Of a DNA stretch of 64,000 bases, positions 18,705 to 27,899 are shown piece after piece (the stretch's first letter is position 1; every line of letters starts with the position of its first letter). The stretch is from assembly GCF_020991085.1 (NCBI RefSeq), contig NZ_CP087719.1, positions 620,001-684,000 on the forward strand, given 5' to 3'. Under the pieces are notes generated by a model that worked only from the letters and a program-made list of their open reading frames with translations, did not search any database and was not told the DNA's origin. This stretch comes from Roseomonas sp. OT10. GTDB taxonomy: Bacteria > Pseudomonadota > Alphaproteobacteria > Acetobacterales > Acetobacteraceae. The position numbers and the translations under genes were made by a program.

Positions 18705-19856
18705 ATGCGACTGTTCAAGTGCCAGAGCTGCGGTCAGGCGCTCTACTTCGAGAACACCCGGTGCGAGAGTTGCGGCCACCGGCTGGGCTACCTGCCTGAC
18801 CTCGCCACCCTCTCGGCGCTGGAGGATGCGGACGGCGCCTGGCAACCCCTGGCGCAGCCATCCGGCCCGCGGCTGTTCTGCACCAACGTCGAGCACGGGG
18901 TCTGCAACTGGACCGTCCCCGCCGATTCCGGCGAGGCCTATTGCGCCGCCTGCCGGCACAACCACACGATTCCGGACACCACGGTCACCGAGAACCTGGA
19001 GAACTGGCAGAAGCTGGAATTCGCCAAGCACCGGCTGTTCTACACGCTGCTGCGCTTCTGCCTGCCGTTGCAGACCCGGGCGGAGAGTCCGACGGGCCTT
19101 GCCTTCGATTTCCTCAGCGATCCCGCCGACGGCGGCAAGGTGATGACCGGTCACGATGACGGGCTGATCACCATCCGGTTGAAGGAGGCGGACGATGCGG
19201 AGCGCGAGCGGCTGCGCAAGGAACTGGGCGAGCCCTACCGCACCCTGCTCGGCCACTTCCGGCACGAGGTCGGGCACTACTTCTGGGACAGGCTGGTGCA
19301 GGATGCCGGGCGGCTCGACGAATGCCGCGCGGTCTTCGGCGACGACAGCCAGGATTATGCCGAGGCCCTGAAGACCCACTACGCCCAGGGCGCTCCGGCG
19401 GACTGGCAGATGAACTTCGTCAGCAACTACGCCAGTGCCCATCCCTGGGAGGATTTCGCCGAGACCTGGGCGCACTACCTGCACATCATCGATACGCTGG
19501 AGACGGCGGCCGCCTTCGGCCTGTCCATCAACCCGCGCATCGACAAGACGGGCGACATGAGCGCCGACATCACCTTCGACCCCTATAAGGAGAAGGATTT
19601 CAACCGGATCATCGAAGCTTGGCTGCCGCTGGCCTTCGCGGTGAACAGCCTGAACCGCAGCATGGGCCAGCCGGACCTCTACCCCTTCGTGCTGTCGCCC
19701 GTGGTGATCGACAAGCTCCGCTACATCCATGAGCTCATCCGCTCCTCGGCCGTGTCGGACAAGGCCGCCCCGGAGCCGGAGGACACCGCGCCGCCCGATG
19801 CCCCGGATGCGACGCTGAACGCGGAGCCGCAGGGGGAAATCCCCGCGCCGGCCTGA
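18705..19856 (+). CDS. Putative zinc-binding metallopeptidase with N-terminal zinc ribbon
   Basis: A 383-residue cytoplasmic protein. Two CxxC pairs at the start (MRLFKCQSCGQALYFE, then CESCG) form a zinc ribbon. A second Cys-containing region follows (CTNVEHGVCNW and CAAC), and a zincin motif FRHEVGHYF lies near residue 190, with a downstream Glu-containing helix (EDFAETWAHYLH) as in the Peptidase_Mx group. The C-terminal 50 residues are acidic and proline-rich. The start is placed at the ATG giving the canonical MRLFKC N terminus; the longer frame upstream looks non-coding. Often found beside transglutaminase-like genes, as here. Substrate is unknown. Confidence 0.85.
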   Translation: MRLFKCQSCGQALYFENTRCESCGHRLGYLPDLATLSALEDADGAWQPLAQPSGPRLFCTNVEHGVCNWTVPADSGEAYCAACRHNHTIPDTTVTENLENWQKLEFAKHRLFYTLLRFCLPLQTRAESPTGLAFDFLSDPADGGKVMTGHDDGLITIRLKEADDAERERLRKELGEPYRTLLGHFRHEVGHYFWDRLVQDAGRLDECRAVFGDDSQDYAEALKTHYAQGAPADWQMNFVSNYASAHPWEDFAETWAHYLHIIDTLETAAAFGLSINPRIDKTGDMSADITFDPYKEKDFNRIIEAWLPLAFAVNSLNRSMGQPDLYPFVLSPVVIDKLRYIHELIRSSAVSDKAAPEPEDTAPPDAPDATLNAEPQGEIPAPA

Positions 19857-19953
19857 GGCTTCGGGCGATCGGCCGGGGGACGCCGCGCCAGGGAGAGGGG
19901 CGGTTGGCCCGTCTCCTGCATGGCGGGACCGGCTATCCGCTCGGAGATGTCCC

Positions 19954-21570
19954 ATGGCCACCCGCCGCTCCCTCCTCGCCGCCGGGGGGGCCTCCCTGGT
20001 CGCCTCGACCCTGCCCTGGGACCTGGCCCTGGCCCAGGCGCCCGGCGGGACCCTGCGCATCGGCATGACGGCGGCTGCCGTGCCCGTGCCCAACGGGCAG
20101 GCGGACCAGGGCGGCGAGGGGCAGCGCTTCATCGGCTATACCGTCTTCGACAGCCTGATCCTGTGGGACCTGTCCCGGTCCGACGCGCCCTCCCGGCTGG
20201 TTCCGGGACTGGCCACCGAGTGGAAGGTGGACCCGGCCGATCCGAAGCGCTGGCTCTTCACCATCCGGGAGGGGGTGAAGTACCACGACGGCTCCACCTT
20301 CGACGCCCATGCGGCGCAGTGGAACTTCGAGAAGCTGCTGGACAGCGCCGCCCCGCAGTTCGACCCGCGACAGGCGGCGCAGGGGCGGTCCCGCATCCCC
20401 TCCGTGGCCAAGGCGACCGCCCTCGATGCCCGCACGCTGGAGATCCGCACCAGCGAGGTGGACGCGCTGCTGCCCTACGGCATCGCCTGGATCACCATGT
20501 CCTCCCCCGCGCAGTGGGAGAAGGTCGGCAAGTCCTGGGACGCCTTCCTCAACGCCCCCTCCGGCACCGGCCCCTTCCGCATGACGGAGTTCGTCCAGCG
20601 CGAGCGCGGCGTGATGGTGCCCAACCCCGACTACTGGGACCCGAAGCGTCGGCCGAAGCTGGAGAAGCTGATCCTGATCCCGCTGCCGGAGGCCAATACC
20701 CGTGCCGCCGCCCTGCGCGCCGGGCAGGTGGACTTCATTGAGGCCCCCGCCCCTGACGTCACCGCCAGCCTGAAATCGGCCGGCTTCCGCATCGTCACCA
20801 ACGAGTACCCGCACAACTGGGTCTGGCACCTGTCCATGCTGGAGGGCTCGCCCTGGCGCGACATCCGGGTGCGCAAGGCGGCCAACCTCGCCCTGGACCG
20901 CGATGGCATCGCGGGGATGCTGGACGGCCAGATGCTGCCGGGCATCGGGCTGCTGACGCCCGACAACCCCTGGTTCGGCAACCCGACCTTCCGCGCGAAG
21001 CACGACCCGGACGGCGCCCGCAAGCTGCTGGCCGAGGCGGGCTTCGGCCCGCGCAATCCGGTGAAGACGAAGGTCATCATCCCCTCCTCCGGTTCCGGCA
21101 TGATGCAGCCGCTGCCGATGAACGAGGCGATCCAGGAGAACCTGCGCGAGGTCGGCATCCAGGTCGAGTTCGAGGTGATGGAGTGGAACGCCGTCATCAA
21201 CGCCTGGCGCGCCGGGGCCAAGGACCCGTCCGTGCGCGGGGCGACGGCGCTGAACTACTCCTATTTCAGCCAGGACCCCTTCACGGCGCTGATCCGCCAC
21301 CTGCAATCCGGGCTGGTCGCGCCGCGGGGCACCAACTGGGGCTACTACGCCGACCCGCAGATGGACGGCTATTTCAAGCAGATCCAGGAGACCTTCGACC
21401 CCGCGGCCCAGGACAAGATCATCGCCGCCGCGCATCAGAAGATCGTGGACGATGCCCTGTTCCTGTTCGTCGGCCACGACCTGAACGCCCGCGCCCTGTC
21501 GCCCAAGGTCAAGGGCTTCGTCCAGGCGCGGAACTGGTTCCAGGACCTGACGCCGATCACCGTGGGCTGA
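19954..21570 (+). CDS. ABC transporter solute-binding protein (SBP_bac_5, Dpp/Opp type), copy 1
   Basis: Periplasmic binding protein of 538 residues for a peptide- or nickel-class ABC importer. A twin-arginine signal (TRRSLLAAGGASLVAST, cleavage near LALAQ) precedes the family 5 fold. Characteristic stretches are LATEWKVDP, EGVKYHDGSTF, PSGTGPFRM and HLSMLEGSPWRD. It is clearly paralogous to the protein at 28428 (same length, shared SMLEGSPWRD, WFQDLT end). It sits upstream of the ATPase-permease core, separated by the repeat element and the minus-strand EAL gene, so the link to that core is inferred. SD GGAGA lies before the ATG. Confidence 0.92.
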   Translation: MATRRSLLAAGGASLVASTLPWDLALAQAPGGTLRIGMTAAAVPVPNGQADQGGEGQRFIGYTVFDSLILWDLSRSDAPSRLVPGLATEWKVDPADPKRWLFTIREGVKYHDGSTFDAHAAQWNFEKLLDSAAPQFDPRQAAQGRSRIPSVAKATALDARTLEIRTSEVDALLPYGIAWITMSSPAQWEKVGKSWDAFLNAPSGTGPFRMTEFVQRERGVMVPNPDYWDPKRRPKLEKLILIPLPEANTRAAALRAGQVDFIEAPAPDVTASLKSAGFRIVTNEYPHNWVWHLSMLEGSPWRDIRVRKAANLALDRDGIAGMLDGQMLPGIGLLTPDNPWFGNPTFRAKHDPDGARKLLAEAGFGPRNPVKTKVIIPSSGSGMMQPLPMNEAIQENLREVGIQVEFEVMEWNAVINAWRAGAKDPSVRGATALNYSYFSQDPFTALIRHLQSGLVAPRGTNWGYYADPQMDGYFKQIQETFDPAAQDKIIAAAHQKIVDDALFLFVGHDLNARALSPKVKGFVQARNWFQDLTPITVG

Positions 21571-21633
21571 CCGCACCCGCCTGTCCCGGGCCCGCTTCGC
21601 TAGGGGTCGGGGCCGGGCCCCAAACAACGGGCC

Positions 21634-22053
21634 TGATACGGCCGGTAGAATCTCCTGACCCGTCGTGCCGTCATGTTCCGGCGTCGGACCGGGAGGGGAC
21701 GCCGTCCCCTCCCAGACCCTCCCCTGCCGGGGCCACAAGCGGGCCCCGGTCCCCGCTGGGAGTCTGGTGCTTCGTGGCTGCCGTCAGCCTGCGGGCTGAA
21801 CCCTGACGGAGCGCGGACAGGCAGGACTCTGGAAAAACTTCAGAAGGCGTCCGCGAGCATGGAGGCCGTACCCGCCGAGGAGCCATGCTCCTCGGCGCTG
21901 TGACCCCGTATCCGGCTGTCCCGTGGCAGCGCCCATCGGGTCCAGGGCCCGCAGGGTCCTGGCGGAGTGGGGGTATCGGGGGCGAGGCAGAGCCTTGCCC
22001 CCGGGCCACAGCCGCCAGCCGCCAGCCGTCAACGCATCCCGCCGTCCGTATGA
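21634..22053. repeat. Terminal-inverted-repeat element, copy A (complete)
   Basis: About 416-420 bp bounded by ATACGGCCGG (21636-) and CCGTCCGTAT (to 22051), which are imperfect inverted copies: ATACGG, then CGG, a G-AT block and TGAC recur at both ends. It matches copy B at 45735-46157 in the opposite orientation over its whole length, and the truncated copy C at 58502. Inside are a perfect 11-bp hairpin (21873-21883 with 21887-21897, loop CAT), a GGAGGGGACG/CGTCCCCTCC palindrome and a CGGGGGC/GCCCCCG pair. No protein is encoded. It looks like a non-autonomous, MITE-like mobile element. The rest of the 21571-22140 gap holds no gene. Confidence 0.8.
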
Positions 22054-22140
22054 GTGTGGCGGCCGGATCGCGGGCGGGGGAGGGGAGGCGCGACCCCATT
22101 CCCCGGCCCAAGGCCGCCCGGGCGCCCGGCGCGGCGCCGC

Positions 22141-23697
22141 TCAGGGCGGCAGGTCGGCGGGGCTGCCGAACAGCCGGCCCTGGCCGTGATCCACGCCGAT
22201 CTCGCGCATCAGGGCGCATTCCTCCTCTGTCTCCACCTGCTCGGCGACGACGCTCGCGCCCAGGCGGCTGGCCAAGCCCTGGATCGCCTGGATGAAGCCA
22301 CGGTCGCGCGGGCTGTGGACGGCACCGTGGACGTAGATGCCGTCGAGCTTCACGCAGTCCACCGAGAAGCTGCGCAGGTAGTGGAAGGCGGACGCGCCCG
22401 CGCCGAAATCGTCCAGGCACACCGCCACGCCGCGCTCGCGCAGGGCCTTCACCGTCGCGACCGCCTCGTCCATCTGCGCGATTTCCGCCGTTTCCGTGAT
22501 CTCCACGATCAGGTGCCCGGAGAGCCAGGGCTCGGCGTCCAGCAGGGCCATCAAATGCTCGCGGAAGCCCTGGCTCTGGAGCGACAGGCCGGAGAGATTG
22601 GCCGCGATGCTGATGTCGCGGCGCCGCCGCAGGGCGCGGATGGTGGTGTTCAGCACCGCCGCGTCCATCTCCTCCGACAGCCCCACCGCCTCGGCGAAGG
22701 TGACCATCTCCTGCGGCGCGCTGATCGGCAGGTCGGGGGTGGGCACGGGGCGGATCAGCGCCTCGTAGTGATGCGTCCGCCGGTCCGCCAGCCCGACGAT
22801 CGGCTGGTAGGCCATGCGGAAGCGTCCGGCCGTGAAGGCCCGGCGCATCGCCTCCGCCTTGCCGGTGGCTGCGGCCACGAAGCCGCGCAGCCCGTCGTCG
22901 AAGCCGGCGCCGGACAGGTGCCCCGCACCCCCCTGGGCGAAGGCGAGCAGCGCGTGGCGCAGGGCGCGGGTGGTCTGGACCGGGGTCAGGCCCGCCTGGC
23001 TGACCGGCAGGGCGGTCGCGCCGACGCGGGCGAGGACGCCCTGCTGCGACAGCAGGCTCTCGATCTGGCCGGCCATCGTCGCCAGGTCGGTCTCGGGGTC
23101 CTCCGGGATGACGCCGTAGCGGCCCTGGGCCAGTTCGCCGAACCGGACCGCCCCGGTCTTGCGCGACAGGACCTGGCTCAGCTCCTCCATCACCTCCCGG
23201 TGCGGCGAGAGCGGCCCTTGCGGTCCCGTCATCTCGAGCAGGCCGAGCGTGGCCACGCCGTTGCGGCTCTTGGCCATGCGGGCGGTGACCAGCCCGGCGA
23301 AGGCGGTGCGACTGGCGACGAGGTGCGGGGCGGGCTCCGCATCCGGCAGGCGGGCGATGTGGAGGCAGAGGTGCATCGCCCCGTCCGGGCCGGTGACCGG
23401 CACGCCGGAGAGCAGCATCGGCGGCTGCTGCGCCGTGGCCAGGCGGATCGGCGTCGGGGCCAGCCGTCCGCCCCCGGCCAGGAGGAACAGCTTCGCCTCC
23501 AGCGGGCCGTGGTCGGCCGGCGCCACGATGTCGAAGAGCGGGCGGTGCAGGTGGCTCGCCGCCGGGACGCCGAAATACCGCTCGAAGGCGCCGGCGGCGT
23601 AGGTAACGGTCCCGTCGACGCTCGTCTCGATCAGAAGCTCCGCGCTCGCGAGGGCGAAGGCCACGTATCGTTCGCTCTGGCTCAGCGGCACGGTCAT
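22141..23697 (-). CDS. PAS- and EAL-domain protein, probable c-di-GMP phosphodiesterase
   Basis: A cytoplasmic 518-residue signalling protein. A PAS-like sensor (about 10-125; LIETSVDGTVTYAAGAFERYF) leads to a degenerate GGDEF-like segment (about 150-270) with no GGDEF motif, then a full EAL domain (about 280-515). The EAL domain keeps the catalytic positions: EALIRP, NLSG, EITE, DDFGAG, KLDG, and AEQVE with the usual AEGVE Gly replaced by Gln. The C-terminal GQGRLFGSP corresponds to QGYLFG. It therefore probably hydrolyses c-di-GMP to pGpG, lowering it and favouring motility over biofilm. The start is chosen at ATG 23697 with GAGG upstream; an in-frame ATG 28 codons earlier exists. Confidence 0.88.
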   Translation of the reverse strand: MTVPLSQSERYVAFALASAELLIETSVDGTVTYAAGAFERYFGVPAASHLHRPLFDIVAPADHGPLEAKLFLLAGGGRLAPTPIRLATAQQPPMLLSGVPVTGPDGAMHLCLHIARLPDAEPAPHLVASRTAFAGLVTARMAKSRNGVATLGLLEMTGPQGPLSPHREVMEELSQVLSRKTGAVRFGELAQGRYGVIPEDPETDLATMAGQIESLLSQQGVLARVGATALPVSQAGLTPVQTTRALRHALLAFAQGGAGHLSGAGFDDGLRGFVAAATGKAEAMRRAFTAGRFRMAYQPIVGLADRRTHHYEALIRPVPTPDLPISAPQEMVTFAEAVGLSEEMDAAVLNTTIRALRRRRDISIAANLSGLSLQSQGFREHLMALLDAEPWLSGHLIVEITETAEIAQMDEAVATVKALRERGVAVCLDDFGAGASAFHYLRSFSVDCVKLDGIYVHGAVHSPRDRGFIQAIQGLASRLGASVVAEQVETEEECALMREIGVDHGQGRLFGSPADLPP

Positions 23698-23900
23698 GCT
23701 GGCGTCAGCCTCATGCTGTTCCCTCGGCACCTCGGCCGGGCGGGAGGCGCCGCCGCGGCGGCCGATCCGGCTTGCGACCATTCTGCCGGCCGCAAAGTGA
23801 ATCTTGGGTTGCCGGCGAGGGGCGGCCGGGAATCCCTCAGCCGGGCCGCATGGCCTGAAGCTTGCTTGCCGCCCGGTAGCCCCTTGCCGCGCGGAGCCTG

Positions 23901-24953
23901 ATGTCGGACGCCTCTACCCTGCTCGCCCCTCTGCCCGACCTGGGCGGCCCCGCCCAGCCGCTGCTGACGGTGCGCGGGCTGACCAAGCACTTCCCCCTGA
24001 AATCCGGCTTCTTCGGCCGCAAGGCAGGGGTGGTGCGGGCGGTGGACGACATGACCTTCGAGGTCCGCAAGGGCGAGACGCTCGGCATCGTGGGCGAATC
24101 CGGCTGCGGCAAGTCCACCACCTCGCGGCTTATCATGGCGCTGATGGCGCCCTCAGCCGGCGAGGTGATCTTCGACGGCCAGATCGTGGGCCCCGGCGGG
24201 CTGACCATGAAGGAGTACCGCCGCCAGGTGCAGATGGTCTTCCAGGACAGCTACGCCTCGCTGAACCCGCGCCTGACCATCGAGGAATCCATCGCCTTCG
24301 CGCCCGAGGTGCATGGCCTGGCCCGCCGCGACTCCCGCGCCCGGGCGCGCGACCTGCTGGCGGCGGTGGGGCTGAACCCCGACCAGTTCGCCCGCCGCTA
24401 CCCGCACGAGCTGTCGGGCGGCCAGCGGCAGCGCATCAACATCGCCCGCGCGCTCGCCCTGCGCCCCCGGCTGGTGATCCTGGACGAGCCCGTCTCGGCG
24501 CTGGACAAGTCCGTGGAAGCACAGGTGCTGAACCTGCTCCAGGACCTCAAGGCGCAGTTCGCGCTGACCTACGTCTTCATCAGCCACGACCTGAACGTGG
24601 TGCAGTACATGTCCGACCGGGTGCTGGTCATGTACCTGGGCCGCATCGTCGAGATCGGGCCGGCGGAGGCGATCTACGCGGAGGCCGCGCACCCCTACAC
24701 CGCCGCCCTGCTCGCCTCCCGCCCCTCGATGGATCCGGACCTGCGCCGCACCGAGCCGCCGCTGACCGGCGACCCGCCCAACCCGATCAACCCGCCCGCC
24801 GGCTGCCGCTTCCACCCCCGCTGCGCCTTCGCCGAGCCGGTCTGCGCGACCGTGCTGCCGGCACTGGCGCCCGCCCCGGCGGGGCAGCAGGCGGCCTGCC
24901 TGATGGTGGTGCCCGGCAGCGGCCACAGCCGCGCGCCGCGGCTGGCGGCGTGA
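23901..24953 (+). CDS. Dpp/Opp-type ABC transporter ATP-binding protein (OppF/DppF-like)
   Basis: Cytoplasmic ATPase of 350 residues driving a peptide-class importer. Walker A is GESGCGKST (near residue 75), the signature is LSGGQRQR, Walker B ILDEPVSALD, and the switch His lies in ISHDLNVV. The C-terminal oligopeptide/dipeptide extension with its cysteines (GCRFHPRCAFAEPVC) is intact; in DppD-type proteins this segment can hold an iron-sulfur cluster. First gene of a four-gene core (ATPase, ATPase, permease, permease) with a 10-bp gap to the next. Substrate is unknown. Confidence 0.93.
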   Translation: MSDASTLLAPLPDLGGPAQPLLTVRGLTKHFPLKSGFFGRKAGVVRAVDDMTFEVRKGETLGIVGESGCGKSTTSRLIMALMAPSAGEVIFDGQIVGPGGLTMKEYRRQVQMVFQDSYASLNPRLTIEESIAFAPEVHGLARRDSRARARDLLAAVGLNPDQFARRYPHELSGGQRQRINIARALALRPRLVILDEPVSALDKSVEAQVLNLLQDLKAQFALTYVFISHDLNVVQYMSDRVLVMYLGRIVEIGPAEAIYAEAAHPYTAALLASRPSMDPDLRRTEPPLTGDPPNPINPPAGCRFHPRCAFAEPVCATVLPALAPAPAGQQAACLMVVPGSGHSRAPRLAA

Positions 24954-24963
24954 GGAGCGCCTG

Positions 24964-25980
24964 ATGTCCGCTGCCGTCCTGGAAGCCCCGGTCCGCGCCG
25001 CCCCCGCCGCGGAGCCGCTGGTGCATGTGCGCGACCTGGAGGTCCGCTTCGTCACCCGCGACGCCACCGTGCACGCGGTGAACGGCGTGTCCTTCGACCT
25101 GGCGGAGCGCCAGTCGCTGTGCATCCTGGGCGAGAGCGGTTCGGGCAAGTCGGTGACGCTGCGCGCGCTGATGGGGCTGAACCCGCCGCGGCGGACGAGG
25201 CTGAAGGGCACGCTGCGGGTGGGCGGGCACGACATCCTCGCCATGCCCGAACGCAAACTGGCCGATCTGCGCGGCGGGCTGGTCTCGATGATCTTCCAGG
25301 AGCCGATGACGGCGCTGGACCCGGTCTTCACCATCGGCCGCCAGATCGCCGAGACGGTGATGCGCCACGAGGGCGTCGGCCGCGCCGAGGCGGACAGGCG
25401 CGCGCTGGAGATGCTGGAGCTGGTGCAGGTGCCCTCCGCGAAGCGGCGCCTGGAGGCCTATCCGCACGAGCTGTCCGGCGGGCTGCGCCAGCGCGCGATG
25501 ATCGCGATCGCCCTCTCCTGCCGCCCCAAGCTGCTGCTGGCCGACGAGCCGACCACGGCGCTGGACGCCACGGTGCAGATCCAGATCCTGCTGCTGCTGC
25601 GCCGCTTGCAGGAGGAGCTGGGGATGGGGGTGATCTTCGTCACCCACGACCTGGGCGTGGCCGGCGAGGTCGCCGACCACGTCGCCGTCATGTATGCGGG
25701 GAAGATCGTGGAATACGGCAGCGTGCGCGCGCTGATGCGCGACCCGCTGCACCCCTATGCCCGGGGCCTGCTGGGCGCGACCGTGCATGCCGGGATGCGC
25801 GGCGAGCGGCTGACCACCATCCCCGGCGCGCCGCCCAACCTGGAGCGCCTGCCGCAGGGCTGCGCCTTCGCCCCCCGCTGCGCCTTCGTCGAGGAGGCGT
25901 GCCTGCCCGCCGTGCCCGCGCTGCGCGGCCCCACCCCCGGCCACCAGGCGCGCTGCATCCGCGTGCCCGACGCCGCCTGA
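24964..25980 (+). CDS. Dpp/Opp-type ABC transporter ATP-binding protein (OppD/DppD-like)
   Basis: Second ATPase of the importer, 338 residues, expected to form a heterodimer with the preceding one. Walker [10 protein letters not shown], signature LSGGLRQR (Leu in place of the usual Gln), Walker [12 protein letters not shown] and FVTHDLGVA are all present. A Cys-containing C-terminal extension (GCAFAPRCAFVEEAC) is also present. The usual order is OppD before OppF; here it is reversed. It is 12 bp upstream of the first permease with an AGGGAAG ribosome site between. Confidence 0.93.
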   Translation: MSAAVLEAPVRAAPAAEPLVHVRDLEVRFVTRDATVHAVNGVSFDLAERQSLCILGESGSGKSVTLRALMGLNPPRRTRLKGTLRVGGHDILAMPERKLADLRGGLVSMIFQEPMTALDPVFTIGRQIAETVMRHEGVGRAEADRRALEMLELVQVPSAKRRLEAYPHELSGGLRQRAMIAIALSCRPKLLLADEPTTALDATVQIQILLLLRRLQEELGMGVIFVTHDLGVAGEVADHVAVMYAGKIVEYGSVRALMRDPLHPYARGLLGATVHAGMRGERLTTIPGAPPNLERLPQGCAFAPRCAFVEEACLPAVPALRGPTPGHQARCIRVPDAA

Positions 25981-25992
25981 CCCGAGGGAAGC

Positions 25993-26946
25993 ATGTTCCT
26001 CTACCTTGTCCGCCGCGTCCTCTACGCCATCCCCATCGCGCTGGCCGTGGGCCTGGTCTGCTTCATGCTGGTGCAGATCGCGCCCGGGGACCCGGTGAAC
26101 GCCATCGTCCCCGCCGACGCCCCGGCCGAGGTGGTGGAGCAGATCCGCAAGGAATACGGCCTGGACAAGCCGCTGCCGGTGCAGTTCGGCATCTGGCTGC
26201 TGCGCGTCGTCCAGGGTGACCTGGGCCGGTCGCTCGCCACCGGGCGGCCGGTGACGGCCGACCTGCGCGCGGCGGTCGGCAACACGCTGATGCTGGCCCT
26301 CGTCGCCGCCGGCATGGGCTTCGTGATGGGCACGCTGCTGGGCACCGTCGCCGCCATCTTCCGCGGCACCTGGCTGGACAAGCTGGCGGTCGGGCTGGCG
26401 GCGGCGGGCGTCTCCATCCCGCACTACTGGCTGGGCATGGTGCTGGTGGTGTTCTTCAGCGTCACCCTGAACTGGCTGCCGGCCATGGGCGCGGGGCCGG
26501 GCGGATCGGGCGAATGGCGCTGGGACTGGGCGCATGTGCAGTTCCTGATCCTGCCGGCGCTGACGCTCTCCGTGATCCCGATGGGCATCATCACCCGCAC
26601 CGTGCGCGGCGTGGTGATGGAGCTGCTGAACCAGGACTTCGTCACCACGCTCCGCGGCAAGGGGCTGCGCCGGGGGGGCATCGCGCTGCATGTCGTGAAG
26701 AACGCGGCGCCGGCGGTGCTGGCGGTGATGGGGCTCCAGCTCGGCTACCTGATGGGCGGCTCGATCCTGGTGGAGACGGTGTTCTCCTGGCCCGGCACCG
26801 GCTTCCTGCTGAACAGCGCCATCTTCCAGCGCGACATCCCCGTGCTCCAGGGCACGATCCTGACGCTGGCGATCTTCTTCGTGATCCTCAACCTCGCGGT
26901 GGACCTGCTGCAGACCGCCCTCGACCCCAGGATCCGCCGGACATGA
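25993..26946 (+). CDS. Dpp/Opp-type ABC transporter permease (DppB-like)
   Basis: Membrane subunit of 317 residues with six helices and the N-terminal signature of DppB-type permeases (an amphipathic LVRRVLYAIPIALAVGL, then QIAPGDP). The cytoplasmic EAA loop that contacts the ATPase reads TLRGKGLRRGGIALHVVKNA near residue 220. The stop overlaps the next start (ATGA), so the two permeases are translationally coupled. Confidence 0.94.
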   Translation: MFLYLVRRVLYAIPIALAVGLVCFMLVQIAPGDPVNAIVPADAPAEVVEQIRKEYGLDKPLPVQFGIWLLRVVQGDLGRSLATGRPVTADLRAAVGNTLMLALVAAGMGFVMGTLLGTVAAIFRGTWLDKLAVGLAAAGVSIPHYWLGMVLVVFFSVTLNWLPAMGAGPGGSGEWRWDWAHVQFLILPALTLSVIPMGIITRTVRGVVMELLNQDFVTTLRGKGLRRGGIALHVVKNAAPAVLAVMGLQLGYLMGGSILVETVFSWPGTGFLLNSAIFQRDIPVLQGTILTLAIFFVILNLAVDLLQTALDPRIRRT

Positions 26947-27845
26947 GCGCGACCGCGACCACGCCCTCCGTCGTCGTCCCGCCCGCGGCCTCCACGCGCT
27001 CCCGCGGCTACTGGGCCGGGGTCTGGCGCCGCCTGTCGCGCGACCCGGTGACGCTGTTCTTCGGCGCGGTGCTGATCCTGATGGCGCTGGCCATCATCTT
27101 CGCGCCGCTGCTGGCGCCGCACGACCCCTACCAGACCAGCATGATCCGCAGGCTCCGGCCGGTCTGGTTCCAGGACGGGCGCTACCCCCTCGGCACGGAC
27201 GAGCTGGGGCGCGACATGCTGACGCGGCTGCTCTATGGCGGGCGGCTCTCCTGGTTCCTGGGCATCACCCCCGTGCTGATCGCCTTCGTCATCGGCGGCA
27301 CGCTGGGCATCGTCGCGGGATTCGCCGGCGGCTGGGTGAACATGGCGATCATGCGCACCACGGACGTGTTCTATGCCTTCCCCTCCGTGCTGCTGGCCGT
27401 CGCCATCTCCGGCGCGCTGGGGCCGGGCATCTCCAACGCCATGCTCTCGCTGGTGCTGGTCTTCATCCCGCAGATCATCCGCGTGGCGGAGAGCACCACC
27501 ACCTCCGTCCGCAACCTCGACTACGTGGAATCCGCGCGCGCCAGCGGGGCGGGGGCGCTGACCATCGTTCGGGCGCATGTGCTGCCCAACGTGCTGGGGC
27601 CGATCTTCGTCTACGCCACCTCGCTGATCAGCGTCTCCATGATCCTGGCCTCGGGCCTCTCCTTCCTCGGCCTGGGCACCCGCCCGCCCGAAGCGGAATG
27701 GGGGCTGATGCTGAACACGCTGCGCACCGCGATCTACACCCAGCCACTGATCGCCATGCTGCCGGGGCTGTGCATCTTCGTGACCAGCGTGTGCTTCAAC
27801 ATGGTCAGCGACGGGTTGCGGACGGCGATGGACGTGCGGGGATAG
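26943..27845 (+). CDS. Dpp/Opp-type ABC transporter permease (DppC-like)
   Basis: Second membrane subunit, 300 residues. After a 30-residue cytoplasmic N terminus comes the DppC-type pattern: first helix, LAPHDPYQ, then LGTDELGRDMLTRLLYGGRL and the EAA loop ARASGAGALTIVRAHVLPN (near residue 200). The start is the ATG overlapping the dppB-like stop. Last gene of the plus-strand core; a GC hairpin follows at 27852. Confidence 0.94.
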   Translation: MSATATTPSVVVPPAASTRSRGYWAGVWRRLSRDPVTLFFGAVLILMALAIIFAPLLAPHDPYQTSMIRRLRPVWFQDGRYPLGTDELGRDMLTRLLYGGRLSWFLGITPVLIAFVIGGTLGIVAGFAGGWVNMAIMRTTDVFYAFPSVLLAVAISGALGPGISNAMLSLVLVFIPQIIRVAESTTTSVRNLDYVESARASGAGALTIVRAHVLPNVLGPIFVYATSLISVSMILASGLSFLGLGTRPPEAEWGLMLNTLRTAIYTQPLIAMLPGLCIFVTSVCFNMVSDGLRTAMDVRG

Positions 27846-27851
27846 GCGAAG

Positions 27852-27874
27852 GGGGAGAGTCGCGGTCTCTCCCC
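27852..27874. terminator. Hairpin in the convergent gap between permease and VOC gene
   Basis: GGGGAGAG (27852-27859) pairs perfectly with CTCTCCCC (27867-27874) around a seven-base loop. No T-run on either side. As it lies between converging genes it could serve both. Confidence 0.35.
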
Positions 27875-27899
27875 ACGCCCCCAAGGGGCGTTCCGCCGG

